Below are positions 6,269 to 14,090 of a DNA stretch of 18,713 bases, piece after piece. The position numbers and the translations under genes are program-made. The first letter of the stretch is position 1, and each line of letters begins with the position of its first letter. Origin of the DNA: an uncultured Elusimicrobium sp. Its GTDB lineage: Bacteria > Elusimicrobiota > Elusimicrobia > Elusimicrobiales > Elusimicrobiaceae. The stretch lies in contig CAMGSK010000007.1 in assembly GCA_946061795.1 (NCBI GenBank), positions 1 to 18,713 on the forward strand, given 5' to 3'. Below the pieces are notes generated by a model. The model did not search any database. It was not told the origin of the DNA and saw only the letters and a program-made list of their open reading frames with translations.

Positions 6269-6491
6269 GGTTCGTATATAAAATATACGAACACTTGGCA
6301 CCACCTTTCTAAGGGATCAGCTCAAAAAGATGGTGCCTAAACAGCTGCTTTTGGACGCGATTAGAACTTTGGTTTCCCAAAGACTTCCTATTCTTCAATA
6401 GGACTCCAAAAACAGAAAATTTGTTATCAAGCCCATTGTTCGGACTTGGGGTAAAGCCGCAAATTCTCCAATATCTTAATATGGTCCGGCT
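6214..6491 (-). ncRNA. Probable structured RNA of unknown family (at least six hairpins)
   Basis: The minus strand of this non-coding stretch folds by eye into successive hairpins, 5' to 3': AGCCG/CGGCT (6491-6487 with 6459-6455) enclosing a small AT hairpin; GTTCAGG-side stem CAAGTCC/GGGCTTG (6448-6442 with 6434-6428); TTTTGGA/TCCAAAA (6411-6405 with 6355-6349) closing a junction with TCCTATT-GAAG-AATAGGA and CTTTGG-GAAA-CCAAAG; a 12-bp stem GGCACCATCTTT/AAAGGTGGTGCC (6337-6326 with 6308-6297); and a 10-bp stem GTTCGTATAT/ATATACGAAC. It ends in a terminator. I compared it from memory with tmRNA, RNase P, SRP, 6S, T-box and common riboswitches and saw no convincing match. It may be an independent small RNA or a leader controlling the GT8 gene. 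The exact 5' end and promoter are not resolved; 6492-6543 shows nothing recognisable. Confidence 0.6.
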
Positions 6492-6540
6492 AAGGATAGT
6501 TTATCATAATTGGCCAATCTCTTGCTCTTATTCCGTCAAA

Positions 6541-6573
6541 ACACCGGGCCTTTTTTCCCGTAAAAAACCCCGG
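6541..6573 (-). terminator. Possible terminator after the nitroreductase gene
   Basis: Minus strand CCGGG, then TTTTTT, a short loop, AAAAAA, then CCCGG followed by TGTTTT. The stem combines an A/T part and a G/C part with a small bulge, and the T run is poor. It lies 37 bases beyond the stop at 6611. Confidence 0.4.
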
Positions 6574-6610
6574 AACTTCTTTTATTTATATCTGCCGGAG
6601 TACCCGTCGC

Positions 6611-7204
6611 CTACCACTCCACCCGCAAACGCTGCGAAAGGGGCAAGAAAGTTTTTTCTTCCGGTTCGGCAAAAGGCTCACCAAAAGGCATTTGCGCCAA
6701 CAGCTTCCAGCTCTTGGGCAAATGAAAAACCCGCGCCACCTCTTCATCAATCAACGGATTATAATGCTGCAAGGATGCGCCGATGCCTTTCTCGGCCAGC
6801 GCGGTCCAAACGGCAAACTGCAGCATGCCGCCGGATTGCTGGGACCAAGCGGGAAAATGTTCTTTATACGTGGGGAACTTTTCCTGCAAACTCCGCACAA
6901 CCGCTTCATCCTCCAAAAACAAAATAGTGCCGAAAGCGGCGGCAAAAGACTTTATCTTCTTTTCGGTTTCTCCAAATTTATCCGCAGGGACCAACGGGCG
7001 CAAAGATTCCAATACAATATGCCATAATTTTTTGTGTCCGTCTGCTAGCACCAACACCACCCGCGCACTTTGGCTGTTAAAAGCAGACGGAGCCTGCTTT
7101 AAGCACTCCGCCACCAGTTTCTCCACCTCCGCAGCAGGCACGGGCAATCGGTCCGTCAAACTGTAGCGTGAACGGCGCATTTTCATCAAATCCAACATGC
7201 TCAT
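6611..7204 (-). CDS. Nitroreductase-family FMN oxidoreductase
   Basis: A 197-residue protein of the nitroreductase superfamily, which uses FMN and NAD(P)H to reduce nitro compounds, quinones or similar substrates as a cytoplasmic dimer. Visible: the N-terminal FMN-phosphate motif RRSRY (10-14), NSQS (43-46) after a helix that ends in QAPSAF, the dimer/FMN segment SGGMLQFAVWTALAEKGIGA (124-143), and a final MPFGEP (172-177). The overall pattern resembles the fungal HBN1/Frm2-like branch also found in anaerobic bacteria. The true substrate is unknown. The start at 7204 is supported by GAGGGGGAAG about nine bases upstream and by a good promoter at 7234-7262. It is a single-gene unit. Confidence 0.88.
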   Translation of the reverse strand: MSMLDLMKMRRSRYSLTDRLPVPAAEVEKLVAECLKQAPSAFNSQSARVVLVLADGHKKLWHIVLESLRPLVPADKFGETEKKIKSFAAAFGTILFLEDEAVVRSLQEKFPTYKEHFPAWSQQSGGMLQFAVWTALAEKGIGASLQHYNPLIDEEVARVFHLPKSWKLLAQMPFGEPFAEPEEKTFLPLSQRLRVEW

Positions 7205-7233
7205 AAATACTTCCCCCTCTTCTCTTTTGTCTT

Positions 7234-7262
7234 AGTATATATGCTTTATCAGCTTGCGCCAA
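7234..7262 (-). promoter_or_regulatory. Sigma-70 type promoter of the nitroreductase gene
   Basis: Minus strand TTGGCG (7262-7257), a 17-bp spacer, then TATACT (7239-7234), followed by a ribosome site and the ATG at 7204. It is one of the best promoter matches in the window. Confidence 0.75.
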
Positions 7263-7326
7263 GAGTGGGTTTTGGATTAGAAAAATTTCGGCGAGGACGA
7301 AAAACTTAGTAAAATATAAATCTAGA

Positions 7327-7400
7327 GCCCCCGTAACTCAATTGGATAGAGTAGCTCCGTCCTAAGGAGAAAGTTGCGAGTTCGACTCCCGCCGGGGGCA
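7327..7400 (+). tRNA. tRNA-Arg (anticodon CCT), CCA not encoded
   Basis: Acceptor arms GCCCCCG (7327-7333) and CGGGGGC (7393-7399) pair fully; the D stem is ACTC/GAGT; the anticodon stem CTCC/GGAG closes the loop GTCCTAA, giving CCT (reads AGG, Arg). The T loop is GTTCGACTC. The T stem has one A-C mismatch and pair 27-43 is G-A. The discriminator A is followed by CG, so CCA must be added after transcription, unlike the tRNA-Gln in this window. Confidence 0.93.
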
Positions 7401-7416
7401 CGTTTTGCATATTCCG

Positions 7417-7446
7417 CCGCCGCCCGTATCACTGGGCGGCGGTTTT
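7417..7446 (+). terminator. Terminator after tRNA-Arg
   Basis: CCGCCGCCC (7417-7425) pairs with GGGCGGCGG (7434-7442) over an 8-nt loop and is followed by TTTT. The T run is short but the stem is very strong. Confidence 0.8.
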
Positions 7447-7487
7447 GGCTTAAACGCTTTTATCCTCTCCGAAAATTCCCGATAAAT

Positions 7488-7512
7488 AAAAAGCCCCCGC
7501 GGTTTGCGGGGG
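7488..7512 (-). terminator. Terminator of the phosphorelay operon
   Basis: Minus strand CCCCCGC (7512-7506) pairs with GCGGGGG (7500-7494) over loop AAACC, followed by CTTTTT. It lies 24 bases beyond the hybrid kinase stop. Confidence 0.85.
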
Positions 7513-7536
7513 TGGATAAAACCAAACCTAAAAACG

Positions 7537-9642
7537 CTAAAGTTCCGTTTCCAGTTTTTTCAGCAATTGCTTCACATCAATCGGCTTGGCGATAAAACCG
7601 CTCATACCGCTGAGTTTGGCTTGTTTTTGGTCTTCTTTAAAGGTATTGGCCGTACAAGCCCAAATCGGCACGCTTTGCGCATCCGGGCGGGATAAAGCGC
7701 GGATTTGGCGCGCAGCTTCGTATCCGTTTGTCACCGGCATCTGCAAGTCCATTAAAATCAAGTCAAACGAACCGGGTTCGGAAGCTTTGAACAAATCCAC
7801 TGCCTGGTTCCCATTGCCCGCCCACGACACGCGGTGGCCTTCCAGTTCCAGCACGTCCATTAAAATTTCGGCGTTCAATTCGTTGTCTTCCGCCACCAAA
7901 ATATTCATGCTACGTTTGGTCTGCGCCGCCGCGCCAGTCTGAGCAGTCTCCGACGGGCTATTGTCCTTTTCCGCCAATTGCGCCGGCAGCGTAATAGTAA
8001 AACGGCTGCCCTGGCCCAATTTGCTCTGCACGGAAATGGAACCGCCCATTTTTTTCATCAGCAACGCGCTGATGGAAAGCCCCAGTCCGGTCCCCGCATT
8101 TCCGGGAGACACCCGGCCCGGCGGCTGATGAAAAGATTCAAAAATATGTTTTTGCAATGCATCGGACATACCGCAGCCGTTGTCTTCCACCTCAAAGCGG
8201 GTGACGACTTTTCCGCCGGAGGGTTCCTCCTGCCGCGCCCGCAGCGTGACGGTACCGCCCTTATGTGTAAATTTGACGGCGTTGTCCAGCACGTTCAGCA
8301 GCACTTGCTCCAAGCGCATTTCATCTCCCAGCACATGCGGATACGGCAGGCGCGCATCCACCACCAGCCCCATTGTTTTGTCCTCCGTGTGCATACGCAA
8401 CACGGATTCCAGCGCGACGACTGTATTTTGCAAAGAAAAAGGCGCGTTCTCCACGCTCATTTTGTCCTGGGTGAGCTGGGAAATATCCAAAATATCGTTG
8501 ATGACGGCCAACAAATATTTGGCGGTATGGGAGGATTTTTCCAAATATTCCTGCAGCCGCTGCGGGTCATGAGTGCTCTGTTTCATTAAATAATTTAAAC
8601 CGAGGATTCCGTTGAGCGGAGTACGTATTTCATGACGCATGCGGGAGAAAAATTCTTCTTTTGCTTTGGCCTGCGCTTTTTCTTGGGCGGCGCTTAAACG
8701 AATCCGGAAGAAAAAGGCCAGCAAAAACACCAACAAGGCCAGCAGGCCGGCCAGCATAGCCAAAGCCGTATAGACAAACCCTTGCGTTTGCTGTTTGAGA
8801 ATCTGAGACGGAATATTAACGATTAACGTCCAATCCGTATCCGGCACGGGCATAAAAGAAACCACTTTTTCTACGCCGTCGGCGTTGACGTATGTAAACA
8901 GGCCCTCTCCCTCATGCTGCATTTGTTCCATAAGGGCCCGGGCGCTTACGTCTTTGGGAAACTTGCCTTTCAAAAACCAGTCAAAAAAGTTATCCGTTTG
9001 GGAAATACCCCCTTGGCTGGGGATATTAACAATGAAATTACCCTTGGAATCAATAACAGTGGAAAACCCTTTGCCGCCGAAACTGTCTATTTTTAACTTG
9101 GCGGAAATACGGCTGATATCTTGGATGCCCACGGCGGCAATCAAGGTCCGCCCGTCCATTTCAAAAGGCTGTATTTTTACGGCATACAACAAAGCGGACT
9201 TGGGAAGCGCTGGGAAAAAATGTCCGTCATACCACAAAACGGTTTTTTCCGCTCCGCTCTTTAATTGCCGGGCATACTCCGTATTTTCCACCGGCAAGAT
9301 ACCGCGGCGGGCGGTATAAAGATTCCCGTTCTGATCCAACAACCCCAATGCGGCCAAAGGGCTGGATTCCAACTGGTTGGAAAGATTCGCTTCCAGCGCT
9401 TCTTCGTTTTGAAGAGCGTTGGCGCGCACGCGCTGTCCCGCCGCATACAATTCGTCCCACGTTTGATTTAGCGTTCCGTTAATGTTATATAAATCATGCA
9501 AGGACAATTCTTTCAATGCATCCACCGTATAAGCAGAAACGGACCGGGACAGATAATTGGCATACAGAACCGCCACAGCGGCGCACAGAACCACAGAGAC
9601 AAAAAGATAGGAAAATAATTGGAGTTTTTGTTTTGTTATCAT
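7537..9642 (-). CDS. Hybrid sensor histidine kinase (dCache - HisKA - HATPase - REC)
   Basis: A 701-residue membrane sensor. Residues 8-29 form the first membrane helix. Residues ~33-285 are a periplasmic region whose end (PVPDTDWTLIVNIP, 265-278) is typical of double Cache domains, which bind small metabolites. Helix two is ~289-313. The HisKA box MRHEIRTP carries His337. The ATPase domain shows LLNVLDNAVKFT (Asn454), DNGCGM (487-492) and GTGLGLS (517-523). A linker rich in Ala, Thr and Gln precedes a receiver domain with acidic pocket Glu585-Asp586, phospho-acceptor Asp632, Thr664 and Lys686, all intact. It is the last gene of an operon with the HD-GYP regulator and Hpt protein, so phosphate probably flows His337 to Asp632 to the Hpt histidine. 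The ATG at 9642 has no Shine-Dalgarno sequence. The signal is unknown. Confidence 0.93.
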   Translation of the reverse strand: MITKQKLQLFSYLFVSVVLCAAVAVLYANYLSRSVSAYTVDALKELSLHDLYNINGTLNQTWDELYAAGQRVRANALQNEEALEANLSNQLESSPLAALGLLDQNGNLYTARRGILPVENTEYARQLKSGAEKTVLWYDGHFFPALPKSALLYAVKIQPFEMDGRTLIAAVGIQDISRISAKLKIDSFGGKGFSTVIDSKGNFIVNIPSQGGISQTDNFFDWFLKGKFPKDVSARALMEQMQHEGEGLFTYVNADGVEKVVSFMPVPDTDWTLIVNIPSQILKQQTQGFVYTALAMLAGLLALLVFLLAFFFRIRLSAAQEKAQAKAKEEFFSRMRHEIRTPLNGILGLNYLMKQSTHDPQRLQEYLEKSSHTAKYLLAVINDILDISQLTQDKMSVENAPFSLQNTVVALESVLRMHTEDKTMGLVVDARLPYPHVLGDEMRLEQVLLNVLDNAVKFTHKGGTVTLRARQEEPSGGKVVTRFEVEDNGCGMSDALQKHIFESFHQPPGRVSPGNAGTGLGLSISALLMKKMGGSISVQSKLGQGSRFTITLPAQLAEKDNSPSETAQTGAAAQTKRSMNILVAEDNELNAEILMDVLELEGHRVSWAGNGNQAVDLFKASEPGSFDLILMDLQMPVTNGYEAARQIRALSRPDAQSVPIWACTANTFKEDQKQAKLSGMSGFIAKPIDVKQLLKKLETEL

Positions 9643-9653
9643 ATAATAGTTAT

Positions 9654-9682
9654 ATCATACTACTATATCACATAGAGCGCAA
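9654..9682 (-). promoter_or_regulatory. Candidate internal promoter before the hybrid kinase
   Basis: Minus strand TTGCGC (9682-9677), a 17-bp spacer, then TATGAT (9659-9654), overlapping the last codons of the hpt gene. The transcript would start within a few bases of the kinase ATG at 9642, which lacks a ribosome site. The -35 is only half matched. Confidence 0.35.
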
Positions 9683-10027
9683 CAGGTTTTGAATATTTTC
9701 CTTCGCGAGTTCATAATCTTTTTTAACTACATCAAAAAGAAGTGGGATTTCCGCGGAGAACTTGGCGCCGCGCAGCAATTCCGTCAATCCGTGGCTGGAA
9801 CGGTGCAACCTGGTAAAAGACAAGTTCCCGCAGATACCTTTCAACGTATGGGCCGCGCGGAAAGCTTCCGGCAGATTATTTTCTTTCAACGCTTTTTCCA
9901 AATTGGCAAAACTTTCGTCTTTCAGAAACATGCCGATAAATTTTATAACCCGTTCTTCATTGCGCAAGCGGGCCGTCACTTCTGCATAATCTCCGCCGAA
10001 GGCATCATAACATTCTTTTAGCGTCAT
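9668..10027 (-). CDS. Hpt domain histidine phosphotransfer protein
   Basis: A 119-residue, single-domain protein that should form a four-helix bundle. The motif AAHTLKGICGNL places the phospho-accepting histidine at residue 60, followed by the usual small-residue GxxGNL pattern. Such proteins shuttle phosphate between the receiver of a hybrid kinase and the receiver of a response regulator. Both partners are encoded next to it: the gene starts within the stop of the HD-GYP regulator (ATGA overlap) and ends 25 nt before the hybrid kinase. The start is supported by GGAG about eight bases upstream, inside the regulator gene. Confidence 0.93.
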   Translation of the reverse strand: MTLKECYDAFGGDYAEVTARLRNEERVIKFIGMFLKDESFANLEKALKENNLPEAFRAAHTLKGICGNLSFTRLHRSSHGLTELLRGAKFSAEIPLLFDVVKKDYELAKENIQNLLRSM

Positions 10028-11181
10028 TTTTCACTCCGTTGGCTTTCCACGTTCATTTTGTTTAAAATGTGCGCAGCAATAAGGTTTCTCTCCCGCCGTC
10101 CCGTTTTTCTAACGGAAGAATGCTGCAATTCTTTTTTCAAAACGGCTTCCATTTGCACCAGGCATTCCAATAACAGCGGGTTAAACGCGCCGCATTGCCC
10201 TTCGGTAATCATTTGAACGGCTTTTTCATGGGAAAACGCAGGTTTGTAAACGCGCTGACTGGTTAGCGCGTCATATACGTCAGCCAACGCCACAATCTGG
10301 GCCGACAAAGGGATATCGTCCCCTTTCAATCCGTCCGGATAGCCTTTTCCATCCCAACGCTCATGGTGCCAACGGCAAATTTGATAAGACACTTGCGTCA
10401 GCTTGGCCTGCTGGTGAATTTTATCCAATTGTTTCAAAATTTGAGCCCCGGCCACGGTATGCGTCTTCATGGTTTTATATTCTTCATCCGTCAGCCGGCC
10501 CGGTTTGTTGAGGATATCCCCGGGGATGGCTATTTTGCCGATGTCGTGCAAAGCCGACGCCAAACCGATCAGCGCCGACTCTTCCCGGGACAGCGGATAT
10601 TTATCCGTAATTTGGGGCAGATATTTTAAGAACAAATCTGTAATTTTTTGTATATGCAAAATATGCGGACCGCTTTCTCCGTTGCGGAACTCCACAATAT
10701 GACTCAGCATGGACACCATCAGTCCGCTTTGCTGCTCTTTTTCATACACCTGCTCCAGCACCATCCGCAGCAGCTGCTTTTGTTTGGCGTACAGCATAAT
10801 CGTGTTGAGCACGCGGCGGCGGACGATTTCGGGATCAAACGGACGGCTGATAAAATCACTTACTCCCAAATCAAAAGCCTGTACAACGGCGGAAGGCATA
10901 TTTTCCGCACTGATCATAATCACCGGTACGGAGTTTTGGCGGCGTTTTCGGCGCAGACGCCGCATAAACGCAAAACCGTCCATATGGGGCATGACGATAT
11001 CCAGCAGAATTAAATCTGCGTCTTTACAGCTTTTGTCCAAAAGGAGCAAAGCTTCTTTTCCGTTTTCGGCTTCTTCAATCAGGAACTGATCGTTTAGGAT
11101 ATCTTTTAAAATCGCTCTGTTGAGCTCAGAGTCGTCCACAATTAAAATTTTCTGTTTGTTTGAAACGTTTACTGTCGTCAT
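10024..11181 (-). CDS. Response regulator with HD-GYP domain, probable c-di-GMP phosphodiesterase
   Basis: A 385-residue cytoplasmic protein. The receiver domain (about 10-130) has Asp16/Asp17, phospho-acceptor Asp61 (LILLDIVMP) and Ser91. The usual invariant Lys is replaced by Arg113 in FISRPFD. After a coiled linker (~130-155) comes the HD-GYP domain. It shows E169-S-G-x-H173, the HD pair His212-Asp213 with Lys216 (LHDIGKIAIP), His241, HHERWDGKGYP (272-282) with the GYP triad intact, and Asp301 in ALADVYDAL. HD-GYP domains hydrolyse cyclic di-GMP; the metal ligands look complete, so activity is likely. The tail (~345-385) is basic. It is the first gene of the operon with hpt and the hybrid kinase, behind a good promoter at 11303-11331. 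GGAG precedes the ATG by about 11 bases. Confidence 0.93.
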   Translation of the reverse strand: MTTVNVSNKQKILIVDDSELNRAILKDILNDQFLIEEAENGKEALLLLDKSCKDADLILLDIVMPHMDGFAFMRRLRRKRRQNSVPVIMISAENMPSAVVQAFDLGVSDFISRPFDPEIVRRRVLNTIMLYAKQKQLLRMVLEQVYEKEQQSGLMVSMLSHIVEFRNGESGPHILHIQKITDLFLKYLPQITDKYPLSREESALIGLASALHDIGKIAIPGDILNKPGRLTDEEYKTMKTHTVAGAQILKQLDKIHQQAKLTQVSYQICRWHHERWDGKGYPDGLKGDDIPLSAQIVALADVYDALTSQRVYKPAFSHEKAVQMITEGQCGAFNPLLLECLVQMEAVLKKELQHSSVRKTGRRERNLIAAHILNKMNVESQRSEK

Positions 11182-11302
11182 ATTAAAAAGGTCTCCGCCA
11201 AAAATGAAATGTCAGCATGAAATCGCGAGGCTCAGACTCGACGGCAAAAGAATTTGTTGAAAAAAACGGACGCTCCTTTCATTAAAAGTAAGATACCTCA
11301 AC

Positions 11303-11331
11303 ATTCTATTATTTTTCAGTATAGTATTCAA
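11303..11331 (-). promoter_or_regulatory. Sigma-70 type promoter of the phosphorelay operon
   Basis: Minus strand TTGAAT (11331-11326), a 17-bp spacer, then TAGAAT (11308-11303). It implies an untranslated leader of about 115 nt before the regulator ATG at 11181. The leader contains a small CGAG/CTCG hairpin and nothing else I recognise. Confidence 0.6.
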
Positions 11332-11363
11332 GGCAGTTTTTCTTCGGAGAAAACAACAGTCTG

Positions 11364-11372
11364 TGATATAAT
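11364..11372 (+). promoter_or_regulatory. Extended -10 promoter of the second hybrid kinase
   Basis: TGATATAAT at 11364-11372 (TG, one base, perfect TATAAT) with no good -35, typical of an extended -10 promoter. Transcription would start near 11379-11381, at the ATG of a nine-codon reading frame. A small hairpin TTTTCT-TCGG-AGAAAA (11338-11353) lies just upstream. Confidence 0.6.
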
Positions 11373-11380
11373 ATTAATAT

Positions 11381-11410
11381 ATGGAATTATCCCTTTTTGA
11401 GCGATTCTGA
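11381..11410 (+). other. Possible nine-codon upstream reading frame
   Basis: ATG at 11381 reads MELSLFERF and stops with TGA at 11408-11410, three bases before the kinase ATG. It begins where the extended -10 promoter would start transcription. The kinase has no Shine-Dalgarno sequence, so translation of this leaderless mini-frame could hand ribosomes on. This is purely positional evidence. Confidence 0.3.
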
Positions 11411-11413
11411 TTT

Positions 11414-13984
11414 ATGAAAAAGACAAAGCATTTCCTATTTTTCAGCGCGGCGGTTATGGTGCTCTTTAGTTTAGGCGTTTTCATATGGATGGCCCGTTTT
11501 ATGGACAAAACCAGCGAACAAACCATTCATGAAATAGGCACCCTTTATATGACGGAAATGAGCCGGCACATCCAACAAAAATTCTTGACCATCATGGATG
11601 AGCGCTTGCAGCAGCTGGAAGGTATCATCAAAAGAACCCCTCCTCAATCGGTCACATACGGAGAGGACATGCTCCGGGAACTGAATTTAAACGCCCGGGT
11701 GAGGGATTTTACCTATTTGGGGCTTTACTCCAAAAACGGGGACGCGCAAACAGTGCATGGTTTTCCCATTAATCTCTTGGGAGAAACGGATTTTTGGTCT
11801 TTGCTGGAAAAAGATGACAAGCTGATCGGCTACGCTACGGATGGCCAAGGCGAACGCCTGGCCGTTTTGGCCCTTCCGGCCAAATATCCCATGAAAGACG
11901 GCAAAACCAGCGCGGCTATCGTGGCCGGATTTCCCATGGAAGAAATCAACGACGCCCTGTTCTTGCACGAAAATAAAGAGTTTTTTTATTCCCACGTTAT
12001 TAACCAAGACGGCCGTTTTATCATCCGTCCGAATCAGGAAGGAGACAATTATTTTCAAAAAATTCACAAAATGTCCTCTCTTGACGCACGCAAAAATTTC
12101 CGGCAATACGAACAAGAAATACGCGAAGCAATGTATGAAAAAGCACCCTATTCCGCGCTTGTGCGTCTGGGGAGTTCCCGCCAGCACCAACATTTATATT
12201 TAAGCGCGCTGCCCAATACCGATTGGTTCCTCATTACCGTCATGCCTCAAACAGCTTTGGAGAAGTCTGTCCGTTCCTTAAGCAGAGAGCGCTCCCGCGT
12301 GACTGTTTTAGCGGCCGCAGCGATGCTGTTTCTGTTTTTCTTGATTTTTGCTTATTATTACGCGCTTTCCGGCGCCCAGATGAAAAGACTCAATCAGGCC
12401 CGCCGGGAATCCGACCGCGCCAATAAAGCAAAAAGCGAATTTTTGTCCAATATGAGCCACGATATCCGCACGCCGATGAACGCCGTGGTCGGCATGACCG
12501 ACATCGCCTTGGCCAACATCACCAATCCTTCCCGCGTGACGGACTGCCTTAAAAAGATCCAGCTTTCCAGCAAACATTTACTGGGTTTGATTAACGATGT
12601 TCTGGATATGTCCAAGATTGAAAGCGGCAAACTCAAACTGAACATAGACCGGCTTTCACTGCGCCAAACCATGGACGACCTGGTCAGCATTATTCAGCCG
12701 CAAATAAAAGCAAAACACCAAAAATTTGATATTTTTATTCACAAAATCATCAGTGAAGACGTGTTTTGCGACTCCGTCCGGCTGAACCAAATTTTGCTTA
12801 ATCTGCTCTCCAATTCCATAAAATTTACCCCAAACAAGGGCAGTGTCAGCGTGTTCCTTTTCCAAGAACCCGCTCCCCTGGGAGCCGAATACGTGCGCAC
12901 GCATTTGCGCGTGAAAGACACGGGCATCGGGATGTCGGCCGAATTTAAAGAAAAACTGTTTGAATCCTTCTCCCGAGAAGATTCCGCCCGCGTGCACAAA
13001 ACCATGGGTACCGGTTTGGGAATGGCCATTACCAAATATCTGGTGGATCAAATGAAAGGCACCATTGACGTGCAGAGCGAACCGGACAAAGGAACGGAGT
13101 TCCATATTACGCTGGATTTGAAAAAAGTTCCCAATCCGGAGGAAAAAATGCGCCTGCCCGCTTGGAATATGCTGGTGGTGGACGACAATGCCGAACTGTG
13201 CGAAAGCGCTGCCGCAGCTTTGGCTGAGCTGGGCGTGCGCGCCGAATGTGCGGGAGACGGCGAAACCGCCGTTAAAAAAATGGAACAGCGCCTCCTAAAT
13301 CATCAAGAGTATGATATTGTACTGGTAGATTGGCAAATGCCGGGAATGGACGGACTGCAAACCATACGCGCCATTCATGAACGCATTAACAAAGACGTCC
13401 CCGTATTTCTCATTTCCGCTTACGATTGGAGCGCCATTAAAGATGAGGCCCTGCAATCGGGCGTAAGCGGATTTATCGCCAAACCCTTGTTTAAATCTAC
13501 GCTGTTCTACGGACTAAACCCCTACTCCAAGCAGAAGGAAGCCTCTCATAACGAGGGAACCGTTCCTAAATCCTGTCCGCTGCGCGGCAAACGCATTCTG
13601 CTGGCGGAAGACAACGAGTTAAACTATGAAGTGGCGCGGGAAATATTAGCGGCAGAGGGTATGGAAATAGAATGGGCGCAAAACGGACAAATCTGCGTAG
13701 AGAAACTGAAACATTCCGCTCCTTGGTTTTATGACGCGATTCTAATGGATATCCGTATGCCCGTGATGACGGGATACGAAGCGGCGCGCGCTATCCGCGC
13801 ATTGGACCGGGCGGACAAAAACATACCCATTATCGCCATGACGGCAGATGCTTTTTCAGAAGACGTCCAACGTGCGCTGGCCAGCGGCATGAACGCCCAT
13901 ACGGCCAAACCAATCAACACACAGGAGCTGCTCCGTCTCTTATGCCGGCATATGGGCATTGACGCTCAAGCGGCAGGGATTTAA
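11414..13984 (+). CDS. Hybrid sensor histidine kinase with two receiver domains
   Basis: An 856-residue membrane sensor. The first membrane helix is ~8-28, the periplasmic Cache-like sensor ~33-290 (ending PNTDWFLITVMP, 267-278, as in the neighbouring kinase), and the second helix ~297-317. The HisKA box is MSHDIRTPMNAV with His349; the ATPase domain has LLNLLSNSIKFT (Asn463, Asn467), DTGIGM (502-507) and GTGLGM (532-537). Receiver 1 (~585-700) has Asp590/Asp591, phospho-acceptor Asp639, Ser668 and Lys690. Receiver 2 (~727-845) has Glu732/Asp733, Asp779, Thr810 and Lys832. Both look functional. There is no Hpt domain of its own, so the separate Hpt protein encoded divergently may serve it too. 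It is transcribed away from the phosphorelay operon across a 232-nt shared control region and ends in a strong terminator. The signal is unknown. Confidence 0.93.
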   Translation: MKKTKHFLFFSAAVMVLFSLGVFIWMARFMDKTSEQTIHEIGTLYMTEMSRHIQQKFLTIMDERLQQLEGIIKRTPPQSVTYGEDMLRELNLNARVRDFTYLGLYSKNGDAQTVHGFPINLLGETDFWSLLEKDDKLIGYATDGQGERLAVLALPAKYPMKDGKTSAAIVAGFPMEEINDALFLHENKEFFYSHVINQDGRFIIRPNQEGDNYFQKIHKMSSLDARKNFRQYEQEIREAMYEKAPYSALVRLGSSRQHQHLYLSALPNTDWFLITVMPQTALEKSVRSLSRERSRVTVLAAAAMLFLFFLIFAYYYALSGAQMKRLNQARRESDRANKAKSEFLSNMSHDIRTPMNAVVGMTDIALANITNPSRVTDCLKKIQLSSKHLLGLINDVLDMSKIESGKLKLNIDRLSLRQTMDDLVSIIQPQIKAKHQKFDIFIHKIISEDVFCDSVRLNQILLNLLSNSIKFTPNKGSVSVFLFQEPAPLGAEYVRTHLRVKDTGIGMSAEFKEKLFESFSREDSARVHKTMGTGLGMAITKYLVDQMKGTIDVQSEPDKGTEFHITLDLKKVPNPEEKMRLPAWNMLVVDDNAELCESAAAALAELGVRAECAGDGETAVKKMEQRLLNHQEYDIVLVDWQMPGMDGLQTIRAIHERINKDVPVFLISAYDWSAIKDEALQSGVSGFIAKPLFKSTLFYGLNPYSKQKEASHNEGTVPKSCPLRGKRILLAEDNELNYEVAREILAAEGMEIEWAQNGQICVEKLKHSAPWFYDAILMDIRMPVMTGYEAARAIRALDRADKNIPIIAMTADAFSEDVQRALASGMNAHTAKPINTQELLRLLCRHMGIDAQAAGI

Positions 13985-14008
13985 ATCCAATCTGTCGGAT
14001 AAATGGTA

Positions 14009-14038
14009 AAATCCCCGGGGCGAACCCCGGGGATTTTT
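14009..14038 (+). terminator. Terminator of the second hybrid kinase
   Basis: AATCCCCGGGG pairs with CCCCGGGGATT over a CGAA tetraloop, then TTTTT. The stem is about 11-12 bp. On the minus strand it has only TTTT and may also serve the convergent MORN gene. Confidence 0.92.
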
Positions 14039-14090
14039 ATCAGATGAACAATTGCCCGTTAATATTTCAATAAGCACAACGCGGCGGATG

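Noticed and set aside
6290..6340. T-box leader, because of GAAAGGTGGTGCC before hairpins and a terminator
   Set aside because: The T-box core (AGGGTGGNACCGCG) is not matched, GGTGGTGCC is used in a perfect 12-bp local stem, no specifier loop was seen, and the downstream gene is not an amino acid gene.
6421..6927. Plus-strand open frame across the structured RNA and nitroreductase end
   Set aside because: No ribosome site; it runs antisense through the nitroreductase gene and has no recognisable protein features.
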